Source: an uncultured Bacteroidales bacterium
GTDB lineage: Bacteria > Bacteroidota > Bacteroidia > Bacteroidales > Bacteroidaceae
Length of the DNA stretch: 64,000 bases
Assembly (NCBI GenBank): GCA_902787555.1
Contig: CADAGO010000002.1
Coordinates: forward strand, 1 to 64,000
Reading direction: 5' to 3'
Every line of letters starts with the position of its first letter. Position 1 is the first letter of the stretch. Made by a program: the position numbers and the translations under genes. Shown piece by piece: positions 26,006 to 35,054 of the stretch. The notes beneath the pieces are model-generated. The model did no database searches. It saw only the letters and a program-made list of their open reading frames with translations, and had not been told where the DNA came from.

Positions 26006-26482
26006 TTATTTTGTCTTGTTTTGTAAGTTTTCTGAACGAAGCTCGATAAACGAGCTGTTGTCACGCTTAATAATCAATACATTCTTGTCTCCGCTGTACG
26101 ATGAGGCATTCTTGAGCACGCTGAACACCTTGCTGTAGATGTCCGATGTCCCTTCTGCATTTCGGGGCGAAGTGAGGTCGAACGACAGCTCTCTGCTGCT
26201 TCCGTCTGCACTCCACGTACCTTCAATCTTCATGCCTTGCTGTAGCATACCCGTCACTGTAGTTCGTGAGAATGCAATCCAGTAACTATCACCGTCATAA
26301 AACTCCTTCACATCCTTCACCGTCTTCTGCCCGTTATAGGTCAGACCTGTGATTTTGAAGCGGTTGCCGATGAATATCTCATCTATATCGTCGTCTGTGC
26401 TGCATGCCGCAAGTAGCGAGATGCCTACAATCGTGCAATGTAATAATGTGACAATTATATAATGTAATAATTTCTGTTTCAA
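26006..26482 (-). CDS. DUF4847-like lipoprotein
   Basis: A 158-residue lipoprotein: signal peptide with lipobox LAAC, Cys27, then an acidic linker (STDDDIDE). The mature part is a small beta-rich domain (FKITGLTYNGQKTV...). I believe it belongs to DUF4847, a Bacteroidales lipoprotein family often found beside dCMP deaminase and an M3 peptidase as here, but I place it from memory of the context rather than a clear motif. No function is known. Confidence 0.7.
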   Translation of the reverse strand: MKQKLLHYIIVTLLHCTIVGISLLAACSTDDDIDEIFIGNRFKITGLTYNGQKTVKDVKEFYDGDSYWIAFSRTTVTGMLQQGMKIEGTWSADGSSRELSFDLTSPRNAEGTSDIYSKVFSVLKNASSYSGDKNVLIIKRDNSSFIELRSENLQNKTK

Positions 26483-26517
26483 TTTTTCAATTCTTTAATT
26501 TTTCAATTCTTTAATTT

Positions 26518-28581
26518 TTACATTTTCCTTTCAGGCCTTATCCCATTCCGTTCGAGCAGCGCATCGATTGTCGGCTCCTGACCGCGGAAGCGTTTGTATA
26601 GTGTCATCGGGTGTTCAGTTGCCCCTCTCGACAAGATGTTCTGACGGAAACTGTCGGCTATTGCTGGGTCGAACAATCCATGTTGCTTGAACATCGAGAA
26701 CGCATCAGCATCGAGCACTTCCGCCCATTTATAGCTGTAGTAGCCTGCTGAGTAGCCGCCTGCCATGATGTGGGAGAACTGTACTGACATACATGTTCCT
26801 GGTACAGTAGGGGTGATAACAGCGTCTTTCCATGCTTCACGCTCGAAGGTCTCTATGTCTGTGTCCAACTCATGATTGAGTGTGTAGTATGCCATGTCGA
26901 GCAGTCCGAAACTCACCTGTCGCAGACAGCCCATTGCTACGCAGAAGTTGCGGCTGTCTATGATGCGCTGAATCAGCTCGTCGGGGAGTGGCTTGCCTGT
27001 CTCGTAGTGGCGTGCAAAGGTTGAGAGGAAATCTTTCTCGATAGCGAAATTCTCCATAAACTGCGAAGGCAGTTCCACAAAGTCCCAGTACACGTTTGTG
27101 CCGCTCAGTTCACCATATTGGCAGTTCGAGAACATCTCATGGAGTGCATGCCCGAATTCATGCAGGAAGGTCTCCACTTCGCCCAAAGTCAGCAGGGCTG
27201 GCTTGGTTTCTGTCGGCTTGGTGAAGTTCATCACCAACGACACATGTGGTCGATGATTCACGCCCTCCTTGTCGATGTATTGGCCTTTGAAGCTTGTCAT
27301 CCATGCGCCCGACTTCTTGCTCTTGCGAGGGTAGAAGTCGCAGTAGAGTAGGGCGAGGAACGACCCGTCTCGATCATACACCTCAAACACATCTACGTCG
27401 GGGTGATACACAGGTATCTCTCGATTCTGGCGGAACGTGATGCCATACAGCCTTGTAGCCAGGCCGAACACACCTTCCTTCACCTTACTCAGTTCCAGAT
27501 ACGGACGCAGCATCTCCGAGTTGATGTGATATAGTTTCTCCTGCAATTTGTTCGTATAGTATGCCATGTCCCAGGGCATCAGTTCAAAGTCTTTGCCCTC
27601 CATCTCGCGTGCCATCTCTCGGATGGCTTCCAGCTCTTTCAGGGCAGTCGGCTTATATGCCTCGATGAGTTTGTACAGCAGGTCGTACACGTTCTTCTGG
27701 TTCTTCGCCATTCGCTCCTCCAGCACATAGTCGGCATAGTTGTCATACCCCATGATTTGAGCCTCTTCGCGACACAAGTCCACAATGCGCTTCACCGTCT
27801 TGGTGTTGTTGTACTTGTTATCGTGCGTGCAGATGGTATTGTATGCCATCCATACCTGCTTCCGCAATTCGCGTTTGCTGCTGTAGGTCATGAATGGCGA
27901 CATGCTTGGGCTGTGAAGAGTGATGACCCATTCGTTTGTTACGCAATCAGCATCACTTTTTGGGTTGCTGGTACTCTTCTTCTCTTTTGCTGCAAGGCGT
28001 GCAGCCTCGATAGCGCTTTCGGGCAATCCTGCCAAATCGGCTTCGTCCGTGATATGAAGGGCGAATGCGTTGATTTCTTTCAGTTTGTTTTGTGAGAACT
28101 GAAGGTCCAGCTTACTCATCTCGTTGCCTATCTGCTTCAGTCGCTGCTGCTTGTCCTCAGGAAGATATGCACCACTGCGCTGAAAGCCCAGATACGTATC
28201 TCTCAACAACTGTCGCTGCTCCGTTGTCAGTTCTTCACCGCTCGCCTCTATCCTCTCATACACCTCTTTTACCCGTTGTGCGAGTTTGGGGTTGAACATG
28301 ATGTCGTTCGCATGATCCGAGAGGATAGGCGACATCTTGTCGGCCAGTTCGTCCATCTCGTCGTTCGTCTCTGCCGATATGAGGTTGAAGAACACCTCTG
28401 TCACATTGCCTAAAAGCTCGCCCGACTGCTCCATCGCTTCGATGGTGTTCTCAAACGTGGGAGCTTCAGGATTATCGGCAATCCTTGCCATCTCCTCGTT
28501 CTCCAGCTCCATCCCCCTGCGCATCGCAGGTTCATAGTCCTCCAACTTTATCTTGTCGAAAGGTATAGGACCAGAAGACAT
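26518..28581 (-). CDS. M3 family metallopeptidase (dipeptidyl carboxypeptidase/oligopeptidase)
   Basis: A 687-residue thimet-oligopeptidase-fold enzyme that degrades short peptides. The zinc site HEFGH is at His474-His478, followed by the expected downstream Glu region. No signal peptide is seen from this start, so it is probably cytoplasmic, like E. coli Dcp (about 680 residues). The frame stays open upstream to an ATG at 28725 that overlaps the Crp stop (ATGA). That extra segment is a run of Glu-Val-Arg/Lys repeats produced by a 6/9-bp DNA repeat, so I prefer the start at 28581 (MSSGPIPFDKIK). Confidence 0.9.
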   Translation of the reverse strand: MSSGPIPFDKIKLEDYEPAMRRGMELENEEMARIADNPEAPTFENTIEAMEQSGELLGNVTEVFFNLISAETNDEMDELADKMSPILSDHANDIMFNPKLAQRVKEVYERIEASGEELTTEQRQLLRDTYLGFQRSGAYLPEDKQQRLKQIGNEMSKLDLQFSQNKLKEINAFALHITDEADLAGLPESAIEAARLAAKEKKSTSNPKSDADCVTNEWVITLHSPSMSPFMTYSSKRELRKQVWMAYNTICTHDNKYNNTKTVKRIVDLCREEAQIMGYDNYADYVLEERMAKNQKNVYDLLYKLIEAYKPTALKELEAIREMAREMEGKDFELMPWDMAYYTNKLQEKLYHINSEMLRPYLELSKVKEGVFGLATRLYGITFRQNREIPVYHPDVDVFEVYDRDGSFLALLYCDFYPRKSKKSGAWMTSFKGQYIDKEGVNHRPHVSLVMNFTKPTETKPALLTLGEVETFLHEFGHALHEMFSNCQYGELSGTNVYWDFVELPSQFMENFAIEKDFLSTFARHYETGKPLPDELIQRIIDSRNFCVAMGCLRQVSFGLLDMAYYTLNHELDTDIETFEREAWKDAVITPTVPGTCMSVQFSHIMAGGYSAGYYSYKWAEVLDADAFSMFKQHGLFDPAIADSFRQNILSRGATEHPMTLYKRFRGQEPTIDALLERNGIRPERKM

Positions 28582-28599
28582 AAACAGTTCTTCTATCCT

Positions 28600-28705
28600 T
28601 CCCCCTTCTCTATCTTCTCTAACTCCTTCCACTTCTCTAACTTCTCTAACTTCTTCCACTTCTTTCACTTCTTTAACTTCTCTAACTCCTTTAACTTCTT
28701 CTACT
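28600..28705. repeat. GA-rich short tandem repeat before the M3 peptidase
   Basis: Units of the type CTAACTTCT and CACTTCT, 6 to 9 bp long, fill this stretch. Because all units are multiples of three, the minus-strand frame stays open without needing selection. A short stretch of the same motif occurs at 35551-35570. Confidence 0.7.
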
Positions 28706-28721
28706 AACTCTCCTTCCCCCC

Positions 28722-29402
28722 TCATAGCTTTTCAAAGTCTTTGATGGTAAAACCATAGCGTCTCAGCTCGATGAGCTGTTGCGCATTCCATTGATTGAGC
28801 ACGTTCGACACATTCAGGCGTGTTTCGTCGATAAGGGTTGCCAAGTCGTTCATCTTCACTCTCACAATTTTCTCCCCGCTGGTTGTCTGGCAGAAACTGG
28901 CGATAGCTGCCTTCATCTTCTCTTCCACACCATTTGCGGGAACAGCTAGGCGCAGGGAATTGCTCTTGCGCAGATTGTTACACAGATAGTTGATGAAGTT
29001 GCTACGCACAATGTTGTTGTGTAGCATGCGTTGCACGAAAAACTCGCGCGAAATGGTGAATGTGGCTCCTTTCGTCCTGAACGTATACGACCGTTCATAC
29101 GTACGTTTCACGCTGAACAGATTGTATGGCTCTATCAGGTAAGGAGTCATTCTTGTATCGAACACCTCAGTGAGAATCAAGGCTGTGTTTTCGTCGTGAA
29201 TCTCCGCTTCGAACGCTCCGTCCATGATATAAATGAGGCTACCCGAGCGTTCACCCTGATTCACAATGACATCACCCTCGTCCCATTGCTGAAAGTCGAG
29301 CTTCAAGTTGATGATCAAGTCGTTAAAATCCTGCAGGCCCAAACCCTGCAAGAGTGGCAACGATTGCATCCTCTCAAACATACTGGTTTCCATACACTTC
29401 AA
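28722..29402 (-). CDS. Crp/Fnr family transcription regulator
   Basis: A 226-residue protein with an N-terminal cyclic-nucleotide-binding-like beta-roll (VIVNQGERSGSLIYIMDG, about 45-62), a long dimer helix, and a C-terminal winged helix (MNDLATLIDETRLNVSNVLNQ). There is no Cys cluster, so an FNR-type oxygen sensor is unlikely; the ligand is unknown. It is the first gene of the run of twelve minus-strand genes and could control them. The start is 29402, or the Met codons at 29393 or 29381 (MFERMQSLP). A -7 box lies at 29461-29468. Confidence 0.9.
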   Translation of the reverse strand: MKCMETSMFERMQSLPLLQGLGLQDFNDLIINLKLDFQQWDEGDVIVNQGERSGSLIYIMDGAFEAEIHDENTALILTEVFDTRMTPYLIEPYNLFSVKRTYERSYTFRTKGATFTISREFFVQRMLHNNIVRSNFINYLCNNLRKSNSLRLAVPANGVEEKMKAAIASFCQTTSGEKIVRVKMNDLATLIDETRLNVSNVLNQWNAQQLIELRRYGFTIKDFEKL

Positions 29403-29460
29403 ACGTCGCTATTTGTCAATAACCAATAACCTTTAACCAATAACCTTTAATAATTTGTTG

Positions 29461-29468
29461 CAAAGTTA
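29461..29468 (-). promoter_or_regulatory. -7 box of the Crp-led gene run
   Basis: TAACTTTG on the minus strand, about 60 bases before the Crp gene start. It is the only clear -7 box I found for the twelve genes that follow. Confidence 0.65.
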
Positions 29469-29558
29469 GGAAAATAAATTGACAAAACAAACACTTCCGA
29501 CTATAAATAATGTTAAAATGGCAGATAAATCACGTTTCAATTCTCCATTCTTCCAATT

Positions 29559-30476
29559 TTATAATGATTCCTCTCTCCTCTTCCCTCTCATCTCACTCAA
29601 ATACATCCCCGTCAGGATGAGCAGGGTGCCGATGATGAAATAGACGGTGATATGTTCCGACAGAATCAACCAGGCAAAGATGACGGTAGTCACAGGATTG
29701 AAATACACATAGTTGGTCACCACTACGGCTCCCAGTTTCTTCATCACCCAGTTCCACGCCAGGAAGCAGAGCATCGAAGCTACACAGCCCAGGAACAGCA
29801 GGTTGAGCACTGTGGGCAGTCGCAGGGTGAACAGCGATGGGCCGAAGATACTTGCTTCGTCAGGGTTTATCATAAAATAAGGAATCATCGACAGCAATCC
29901 GTAGAAAAACACCTTTCGGGTGATGAATAGCGTGTCATAGCGTCGTGTGGCTGGAATCATCAGCAGCGAATACAAAGCCCAGCATAGGCAGGCAGCAAAT
30001 GCCAGCGTGTCGCCCAAAGGTGACAGATGGAGCACAAAACGCCCGTTGAGCACCACGATGACGACTCCTACGGCTGCTATCAGCGTTCCTGCTATCTGGA
30101 TGCCATGCAGTCGCTCCGAGCGGTAAAACAAGGCAATCAGCAGGGCTGCAAATAGCGGACAGAGACAGACGATGAGCGAGGTGTTGGTTGTCGTTGTATA
30201 AATCATCGCGCTGTTCTCCGTCAGGAAATACAGTGAGCCGCCTGTCACTCCCAAGCTCGCCATCAGCAGCTCGTGCTTCCACGATGAAGCCATGAGCCTG
30301 AAACGCTTGCAAGTGAGCGAGTAAGCCAGCAGTAGTACATACGCTACGATGAAGCGCAACACAAATATCTGTGCAGCCGTAAGCCCGTCGTTCAACAGCA
30401 GTTTCGTAAAGACAAACGTAACACCCCAAACTGAAACAACCAGGAATGCCACGATATGATACAGCAACCTATCCAT
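29559..30476 (-). CDS. EamA (DMT superfamily) transporter
   Basis: A 305-residue inner membrane protein with about ten hydrophobic helices arranged as two EamA repeats (first half beginning AFLVVSVWGVTFVFTKLLL, second half near GDTLAFAACLCWALYSL). These transporters export or import small metabolites; the substrate is unknown. It is a single gene with its own -7 box (30505-30512). Confidence 0.92.
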   Translation of the reverse strand: MDRLLYHIVAFLVVSVWGVTFVFTKLLLNDGLTAAQIFVLRFIVAYVLLLAYSLTCKRFRLMASSWKHELLMASLGVTGGSLYFLTENSAMIYTTTTNTSLIVCLCPLFAALLIALFYRSERLHGIQIAGTLIAAVGVVIVVLNGRFVLHLSPLGDTLAFAACLCWALYSLLMIPATRRYDTLFITRKVFFYGLLSMIPYFMINPDEASIFGPSLFTLRLPTVLNLLFLGCVASMLCFLAWNWVMKKLGAVVVTNYVYFNPVTTVIFAWLILSEHITVYFIIGTLLILTGMYLSEMRGKRREESL

Positions 30477-30504
30477 TCTTTTTACCTTCTCTCAATTGCG
30501 GCTG

Positions 30505-30512
30505 CAAATTTA
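30505..30512 (-). promoter_or_regulatory. -7 box of the EamA gene
   Basis: TAAATTTG on the minus strand, 29 bases before the start codon. Confidence 0.6.
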
Positions 30513-30598
30513 CGGCTTTTCTTTCAATTGGCAATCAATACTGACAATACTTTTACCCTTTTGGCAAAACCTTTCGGTAAACACTCTTTTTTGTTACT

Positions 30599-30655
30599 AT
30601 TAATAGTAGCAATTGCGGGCATTAATAGTAGCACCTTTTATTATTAATAGGAGCA
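30599..30655. repeat. Phased array ATTAATAGTAGCA, 22-bp period
   Basis: ATTAATAGTAGCA lies at 30599-30611 and 30621-30633, and ATTAATAGGAGCA at 30643-30655; starts are exactly 22 bp apart. The core ACTATTAATAGT of the first unit is a perfect palindrome. Spacers differ. It sits in the 435-bp gap between the divergent EamA and 1233-residue-protein genes, about 80 bp upstream of the -33 element of the latter. Confidence 0.85.
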
Positions 30656-30732
30656 ATTCTTTCCTCAACAGGGCGCTTTTTTCGCCTTTAGGAAAAAAAA
30701 TGTGTTAAAAAACAGTTTTTTGCTATTGATTG

Positions 30733-30764
30733 TTTGGTTAGTTGGAAAAAAATATGTTACTTTG
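30733..30764 (+). promoter_or_regulatory. Promoter of the 1233-residue secreted protein gene
   Basis: A TTTG -33 element (30733-30736) and a near-consensus -7 box TTACTTTG (30757-30764) are 20 bp apart, the usual spacing. The leader is about 140 bases and holds the 11-mer TTCGGGAGGAT (30772-30782). Confidence 0.55.
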
Positions 30765-30911
30765 CCACGATTTCGGGAGGATTATGTGCTGATGATTGAT
30801 AAATAAGTATTTACTAAAAACCAACTACAAATACCCGATGTGCGATTGAATTGTTTTTTAAACAACATAAATCAAATCATTAAATCATTAACCAATTAAA
30901 AAGTTTAACTC

Positions 30912-33900
30912 ATGAACAAAAAACTACTTTTGCTCGGTGTAGCACTCCTATCGTTTGCTACATCATTTGCGCAGCTTTGGGACATCCCGTCTGCTTCTGA
31001 ATTGAAGTATGTGACTGAGATGAAACCAACTTTGCAGGCAAATGAACCTTATTGGAAAGGTGATTCAGCAGTCTACTATTTGTACAATGTAGAGGCTGAT
31101 GCTTTCCTTTCAAACAACACATGTCCATCTCACGCTCAGTGGGCTACTCATGCAGCTGTTCGTCGTGATCAGGCCAACAAGGTTATGATGGCTCAGTATC
31201 GTCTCGCTCCAATCATCGTGACCGATACTACTTATGTAGAAGAAACGGTGGTTGAGACCGACCCCGACACTACCTACACCCAGACTGTGATGAAGGTCGA
31301 CACTGTCAGCATCACAATCCCTGAATGGGACGGTGTAACCTACAAGTTGCTCGACTTGTATAACGGCAGCTATCGTGGTGTTTTCCCAACATCATCATAT
31401 GCTATGTTCGTTGACCGTGCTGACCAGGCTGACTACATGTGGAATGTGAAGTCAATGGGTGACGGTATTTACCGTATTTACGTATCAGACCTCAACCCTA
31501 CTTACAACTCTCATTTCGCAGACAGTATCTTTGGCGGAAAGGCTGAGACATATCTTGGTTTCAACATGATCGACAATGACTATGATGCAAGTGTAGAAAA
31601 CCCAGTGATGCCTCTTACTCCTATGTTGGATGTCCTTTCCAACAAGGCATACAATCCAAACCCAGGTGAAGGATTTGATAACCTGGAAGATGCAGAGTTG
31701 GCTATCAGCTGGCGCTTTATCCCAGAGGAAGAGTACGACAAGTACTATTCTTATTACAGGGCTTGGCACTACATCGCAAACGGTGAGCTTGACAACTTTA
31801 TTGCCGATGTAGAAGACCATTATGGCAATAAGATTGACCTGAAGGCTCTCTATGCCATCCTCGACTCTCGCACTCCTGTCACTTACGAAGAAGTGATAGC
31901 TGCTCAGAGAGATGCAGAACAGCAGGTTCGCGACTATCTCATTGCTACACTCTTTGTCGGAGCTACCAATGATAATCCTGCAGACGTAACTGCATTGATG
32001 GTTAATCCTAACTTCGACCAAGGCAACAAGGACGGTTGGGACATCACTTCAGGTATCGGACAGAACCTCCAGTACAACTACAATGATGGTGTTCATGACT
32101 ATACATTGCCTGACGGAACTGCCATCCATGGTCACTACAACTCAGAGACTGGTGCATGGATTCAGGGATTCATCGAGGCTTGGCATGCAAGCAACAACCT
32201 TGGTAACGGTACCATCAGCCAGACCATCGTAGGTCTGCCAGCAGGTAAGTACAGCTTCTCTTGCGACGCTATCGCATGTCGTCAGAGTGCTGGCAAGCAG
32301 GCAAACGTAGGTGTTTACCTCTTCGCACAGGGTGGTGATGTCAACATGAAGACCGCTATCTCTACAGCTAACGAACGTCCAGAGCACTTCGAGATGACAT
32401 TCGTCAGCAGCGGTGGTACCATCGTGCTGGGTCTGATGTCACAGAACGCAACTGCTAACTGGATGGCTGCCGATAACTTTGAGTTGTGGTTCTATGGTGA
32501 AGTCGATCCTAACGACGACCCATACAAGGTAATCCTCGAAGGTACGATTGCAAGCCTCGAGAAGAAGTATCCTGACGTAGAAGGCCTCATGGCTAACAAC
32601 GATATCAAGGAAGCATTCACTTCTGAACTCGACGCAGCAAAGGCTTGCGAATCTGACTACCAGACAGAAGACTCTGTGCTCAACGCAGCAGCAAACGCAC
32701 TTGCTAAGTCAATCGAAGACTACATACGTATGGAAGGCTATATGGCTCAAGTACAGGCACAGGCTGAACAGTTCGATGGAACCAGCTTCGAAGAGTTGAG
32801 CGAAATCCTCGGTGAGTGGTACGAAATGAAACTCATGGAAGCATACAACGAAGGTACAGCCGATGAAGTCATGATCGACTCTATCCCAGCTAAGATGAGC
32901 GATATGATTGTCAACCACATCACAGCTAACGTGAAGCCAGGCGATGAGCTGACTCCGCTCATTAAGAACCCGGCATTCGACACAGGCTTTGGTAGTTGGA
33001 CCACTACAGGTTCTACTCCTGCATTCGGCGGTAAGGGTGGAAACGCAGACAACCAGATTGGCGATGTAGCACGTATCGAAGACAGTGGTTGTGCAGAGGT
33101 ATATCACAACACATTCAATATGTATCAACTCGTACGCAACATGCCTAAGGGAGCCTTCCGTCTCACCGCTCAGGCATACGAGCGTAACGATGACCCAAGC
33201 GGTATCTGGGAAACTGAATGGGAAGAAGGTCCTCAGGTAGGTATCCATGCAGTTCTCTATGCTAACGATTACAGTAGCAAGGTGAACCACATCATGGCAG
33301 GCGCTCAGAACGAGTGCATCTATCGTGGAAATGATGCAGACGGATGGCCAACCGATACATACGCTTCATCTTACGACATGTGGGTACCGAACTCAATGGA
33401 CGGTGCTAACTTCTACTTCAACCTTGGTGAAGACCATCAGACTTATCTCGTATCAACTGAGTTCGCTCTCGGAACTCCAGGCGACAGCATCGTGATCGGT
33501 CTGAAGAACGACTACAACCAGAGCTGGGTAATCTTCGACAACTTCCGCCTCTACTACATTGGCGACAATCTCGAATCACTCGAGGCACCAGTCAACAGCG
33601 TATTGGCTAAGCTCGATGCAGTGATTGCCGATGAAGAGTCTATCTTTGGAGCAGACGTGAAGCCAAATGCAGAGAAGGCACGAAAGGAATTGGCTGACAC
33701 ATTCGCTGCAGGCGATACTGAAGGATGTTACGAGAAGCTTGATAACGGTAATGCTGCCGTTGCATACGCTGCTAAGTCAGCTGCTGCTTACGAGTCTCTC
33801 ACGAAGGCATTCGACGACCTCTCTAATGAATATTATTCACATGAAGAGAGCGAATTCTCAGCAGAGCGCAATGCATTGGTTAACGAACTGCTCGACAAGG

Positions 33901-34613
33901 CAGACCTTGCACTTACTACATTCAACCTCACAGCCGACGAAGCAATCGAACTGGCACAGAGCATGAAGGAAGTCAAGTCTGTCCTCTTGTTACCAGAAGG
34001 TGGTTATGTTGACCTCAAGCAAGAAGACTTCTATACTTGGACCGGATGGGACGCAACAGCAGAGAAAGTCAACCAGGCTGGATGTGCATTCGCACTCAAC
34101 CAGAATACACAGATGGTTTATGGTGATGCAAACGTAATGTACAACAACTTCGCAGACCTCTCAGCAGCCGACGTACTCGTACTCGTAGCAACGACAGGTA
34201 CACCTCGTCTCCTCTTCAACCGTCCAGAACCAGCACCAGGTGCAAGTGATTCTCATGGTGGTTCAATCCCTGTAGAATTGCCACGTGACGAAGGTCAGGG
34301 CTGGTGGACAGTTAATGAAAACGAAGACGGTTCTAAGACCTATGTTGTGGACATTAAGCGTATGACAGAAGAATATGGATACTGTCACCTCAACGCCATC
34401 AAGGGCGCTAACTGGGCAGATACAAATGTAACCAGCATCCAGGTTGGCTATGGTATCGGTAGTGAACCAGAAGCCATCGAGACTGTCAATACAGAGAAGA
34501 AGGCAGCAGCAGGCATCTACACCATCACTGGTGCTAAGGTGAACACCCTGCAGCGCGGTATCAACATCCTCGTTGACCAGAACGGTAATACAAGAAAGGT
34601 ATTCATGAAGTAA
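30912..34613 (+). CDS. Large secreted multidomain protein, unknown function
   Basis: A 1233-residue protein with a signal peptide (ending SFA-Q). Domain reading: a unique N-terminal region (about 21-340), a jelly-roll/CBM-like domain beginning NPNFDQGNKDGWD (about 364-540), a helical FIVAR-like region (548-620), a second jelly-roll domain beginning NPAFDTGFGSWTTTG (685-870), more helices (885-1035), another beta domain, and a short beta tail (GIYTITGAKVNTLQRGINIL) of the Prevotella surface type at the end. The pattern suggests a carbohydrate-binding cell-surface protein. No catalytic domain was seen. Codon use is strongly biased to a small set of codons, which suggests high expression. A strong terminator follows. 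Confidence 0.75.
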   Translation: MNKKLLLLGVALLSFATSFAQLWDIPSASELKYVTEMKPTLQANEPYWKGDSAVYYLYNVEADAFLSNNTCPSHAQWATHAAVRRDQANKVMMAQYRLAPIIVTDTTYVEETVVETDPDTTYTQTVMKVDTVSITIPEWDGVTYKLLDLYNGSYRGVFPTSSYAMFVDRADQADYMWNVKSMGDGIYRIYVSDLNPTYNSHFADSIFGGKAETYLGFNMIDNDYDASVENPVMPLTPMLDVLSNKAYNPNPGEGFDNLEDAELAISWRFIPEEEYDKYYSYYRAWHYIANGELDNFIADVEDHYGNKIDLKALYAILDSRTPVTYEEVIAAQRDAEQQVRDYLIATLFVGATNDNPADVTALMVNPNFDQGNKDGWDITSGIGQNLQYNYNDGVHDYTLPDGTAIHGHYNSETGAWIQGFIEAWHASNNLGNGTISQTIVGLPAGKYSFSCDAIACRQSAGKQANVGVYLFAQGGDVNMKTAISTANERPEHFEMTFVSSGGTIVLGLMSQNATANWMAADNFELWFYGEVDPNDDPYKVILEGTIASLEKKYPDVEGLMANNDIKEAFTSELDAAKACESDYQTEDSVLNAAANALAKSIEDYIRMEGYMAQVQAQAEQFDGTSFEELSEILGEWYEMKLMEAYNEGTADEVMIDSIPAKMSDMIVNHITANVKPGDELTPLIKNPAFDTGFGSWTTTGSTPAFGGKGGNADNQIGDVARIEDSGCAEVYHNTFNMYQLVRNMPKGAFRLTAQAYERNDDPSGIWETEWEEGPQVGIHAVLYANDYSSKVNHIMAGAQNECIYRGNDADGWPTDTYASSYDMWVPNSMDGANFYFNLGEDHQTYLVSTEFALGTPGDSIVIGLKNDYNQSWVIFDNFRLYYIGDNLESLEAPVNSVLAKLDAVIADEESIFGADVKPNAEKARKELADTFAAGDTEGCYEKLDNGNAAVAYAAKSAAAYESLTKAFDDLSNEYYSHEESEFSAERNALVNELLDKADLALTTFNLTADEAIELAQSMKEVKSVLLLPEGGYVDLKQEDFYTWTGWDATAEKVNQAGCAFALNQNTQMVYGDANVMYNNFADLSAADVLVLVATTGTPRLLFNRPEPAPGASDSHGGSIPVELPRDEGQGWWTVNENEDGSKTYVVDIKRMTEEYGYCHLNAIKGANWADTNVTSIQVGYGIGSEPEAIETVNTEKKAAAGIYTITGAKVNTLQRGINILVDQNGNTRKVFMK

Positions 34614-34639
34614 TTCACGAAAACCAAAATACAACAATT

Positions 34640-34668
34640 GGGAGTGTCAACCGACACTCCCTTTTTTG
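34640..34668 (+). terminator. Strong terminator after the 1233-residue protein gene
   Basis: GGGAGTGTC and GACACTCCC form a perfect 9-bp stem with an AACC loop, followed by six T. Confidence 0.93.
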
Positions 34669-34747
34669 TTCGACAAGGTCAATCAGACTATGGTTTCTAG
34701 AAAAGAACCCCGAAGAGGTAATGAGAGTTTAGTGTTGAGAGACGAGA

Positions 34748-34809
34748 GCGGTCGCGTTTCGTCATGACGTAATAACGCAATAACGTAATAACGTAATAAC
34801 GCAATAATA
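34748..34809 (+). repeat. Dispersed intergenic element, copy 2, with octamers
   Basis: GCGGTC, then TTTCGTCATGACG, then the octamer TAATAACG or CAATAACG four times in exact 8-bp register (34770-34801). Related to 223-275 and 35467-35548. Confidence 0.7.
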
Positions 34810-34848
34810 AGAATCCGCTATCCAATAATAATTATGAACCCTACAAAA

Positions 34849-34907
34849 GTGTATATATTTTCTGTACACAAAAATTTTCGTGCATTGCAAACCCTACTTT
34901 GCAAATC
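34849..34907 (+). repeat. Hairpin-plus-tail module, copy 1
   Basis: GTGTA and TACAC form a short AT-rich hairpin. It is followed by CATTGCAAACCCTACTTTGC (34883-34902), a tail that recurs with few changes at 35189-35212 after the long AT palindrome. Confidence 0.55.
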
Positions 34908-35054
34908 TGCCCTAATCAAATAAAAACCCAAATAATACGAAAAAAAAGATGAATTCTACGTGTCTTTTTTTGGTGACCCCGACGTCAGGGATAACGCAAA
35001 ATGATGATGCGTTCCGAGGCGTATTTTGTTAATGTATAATGTAGAATGGAAAAC

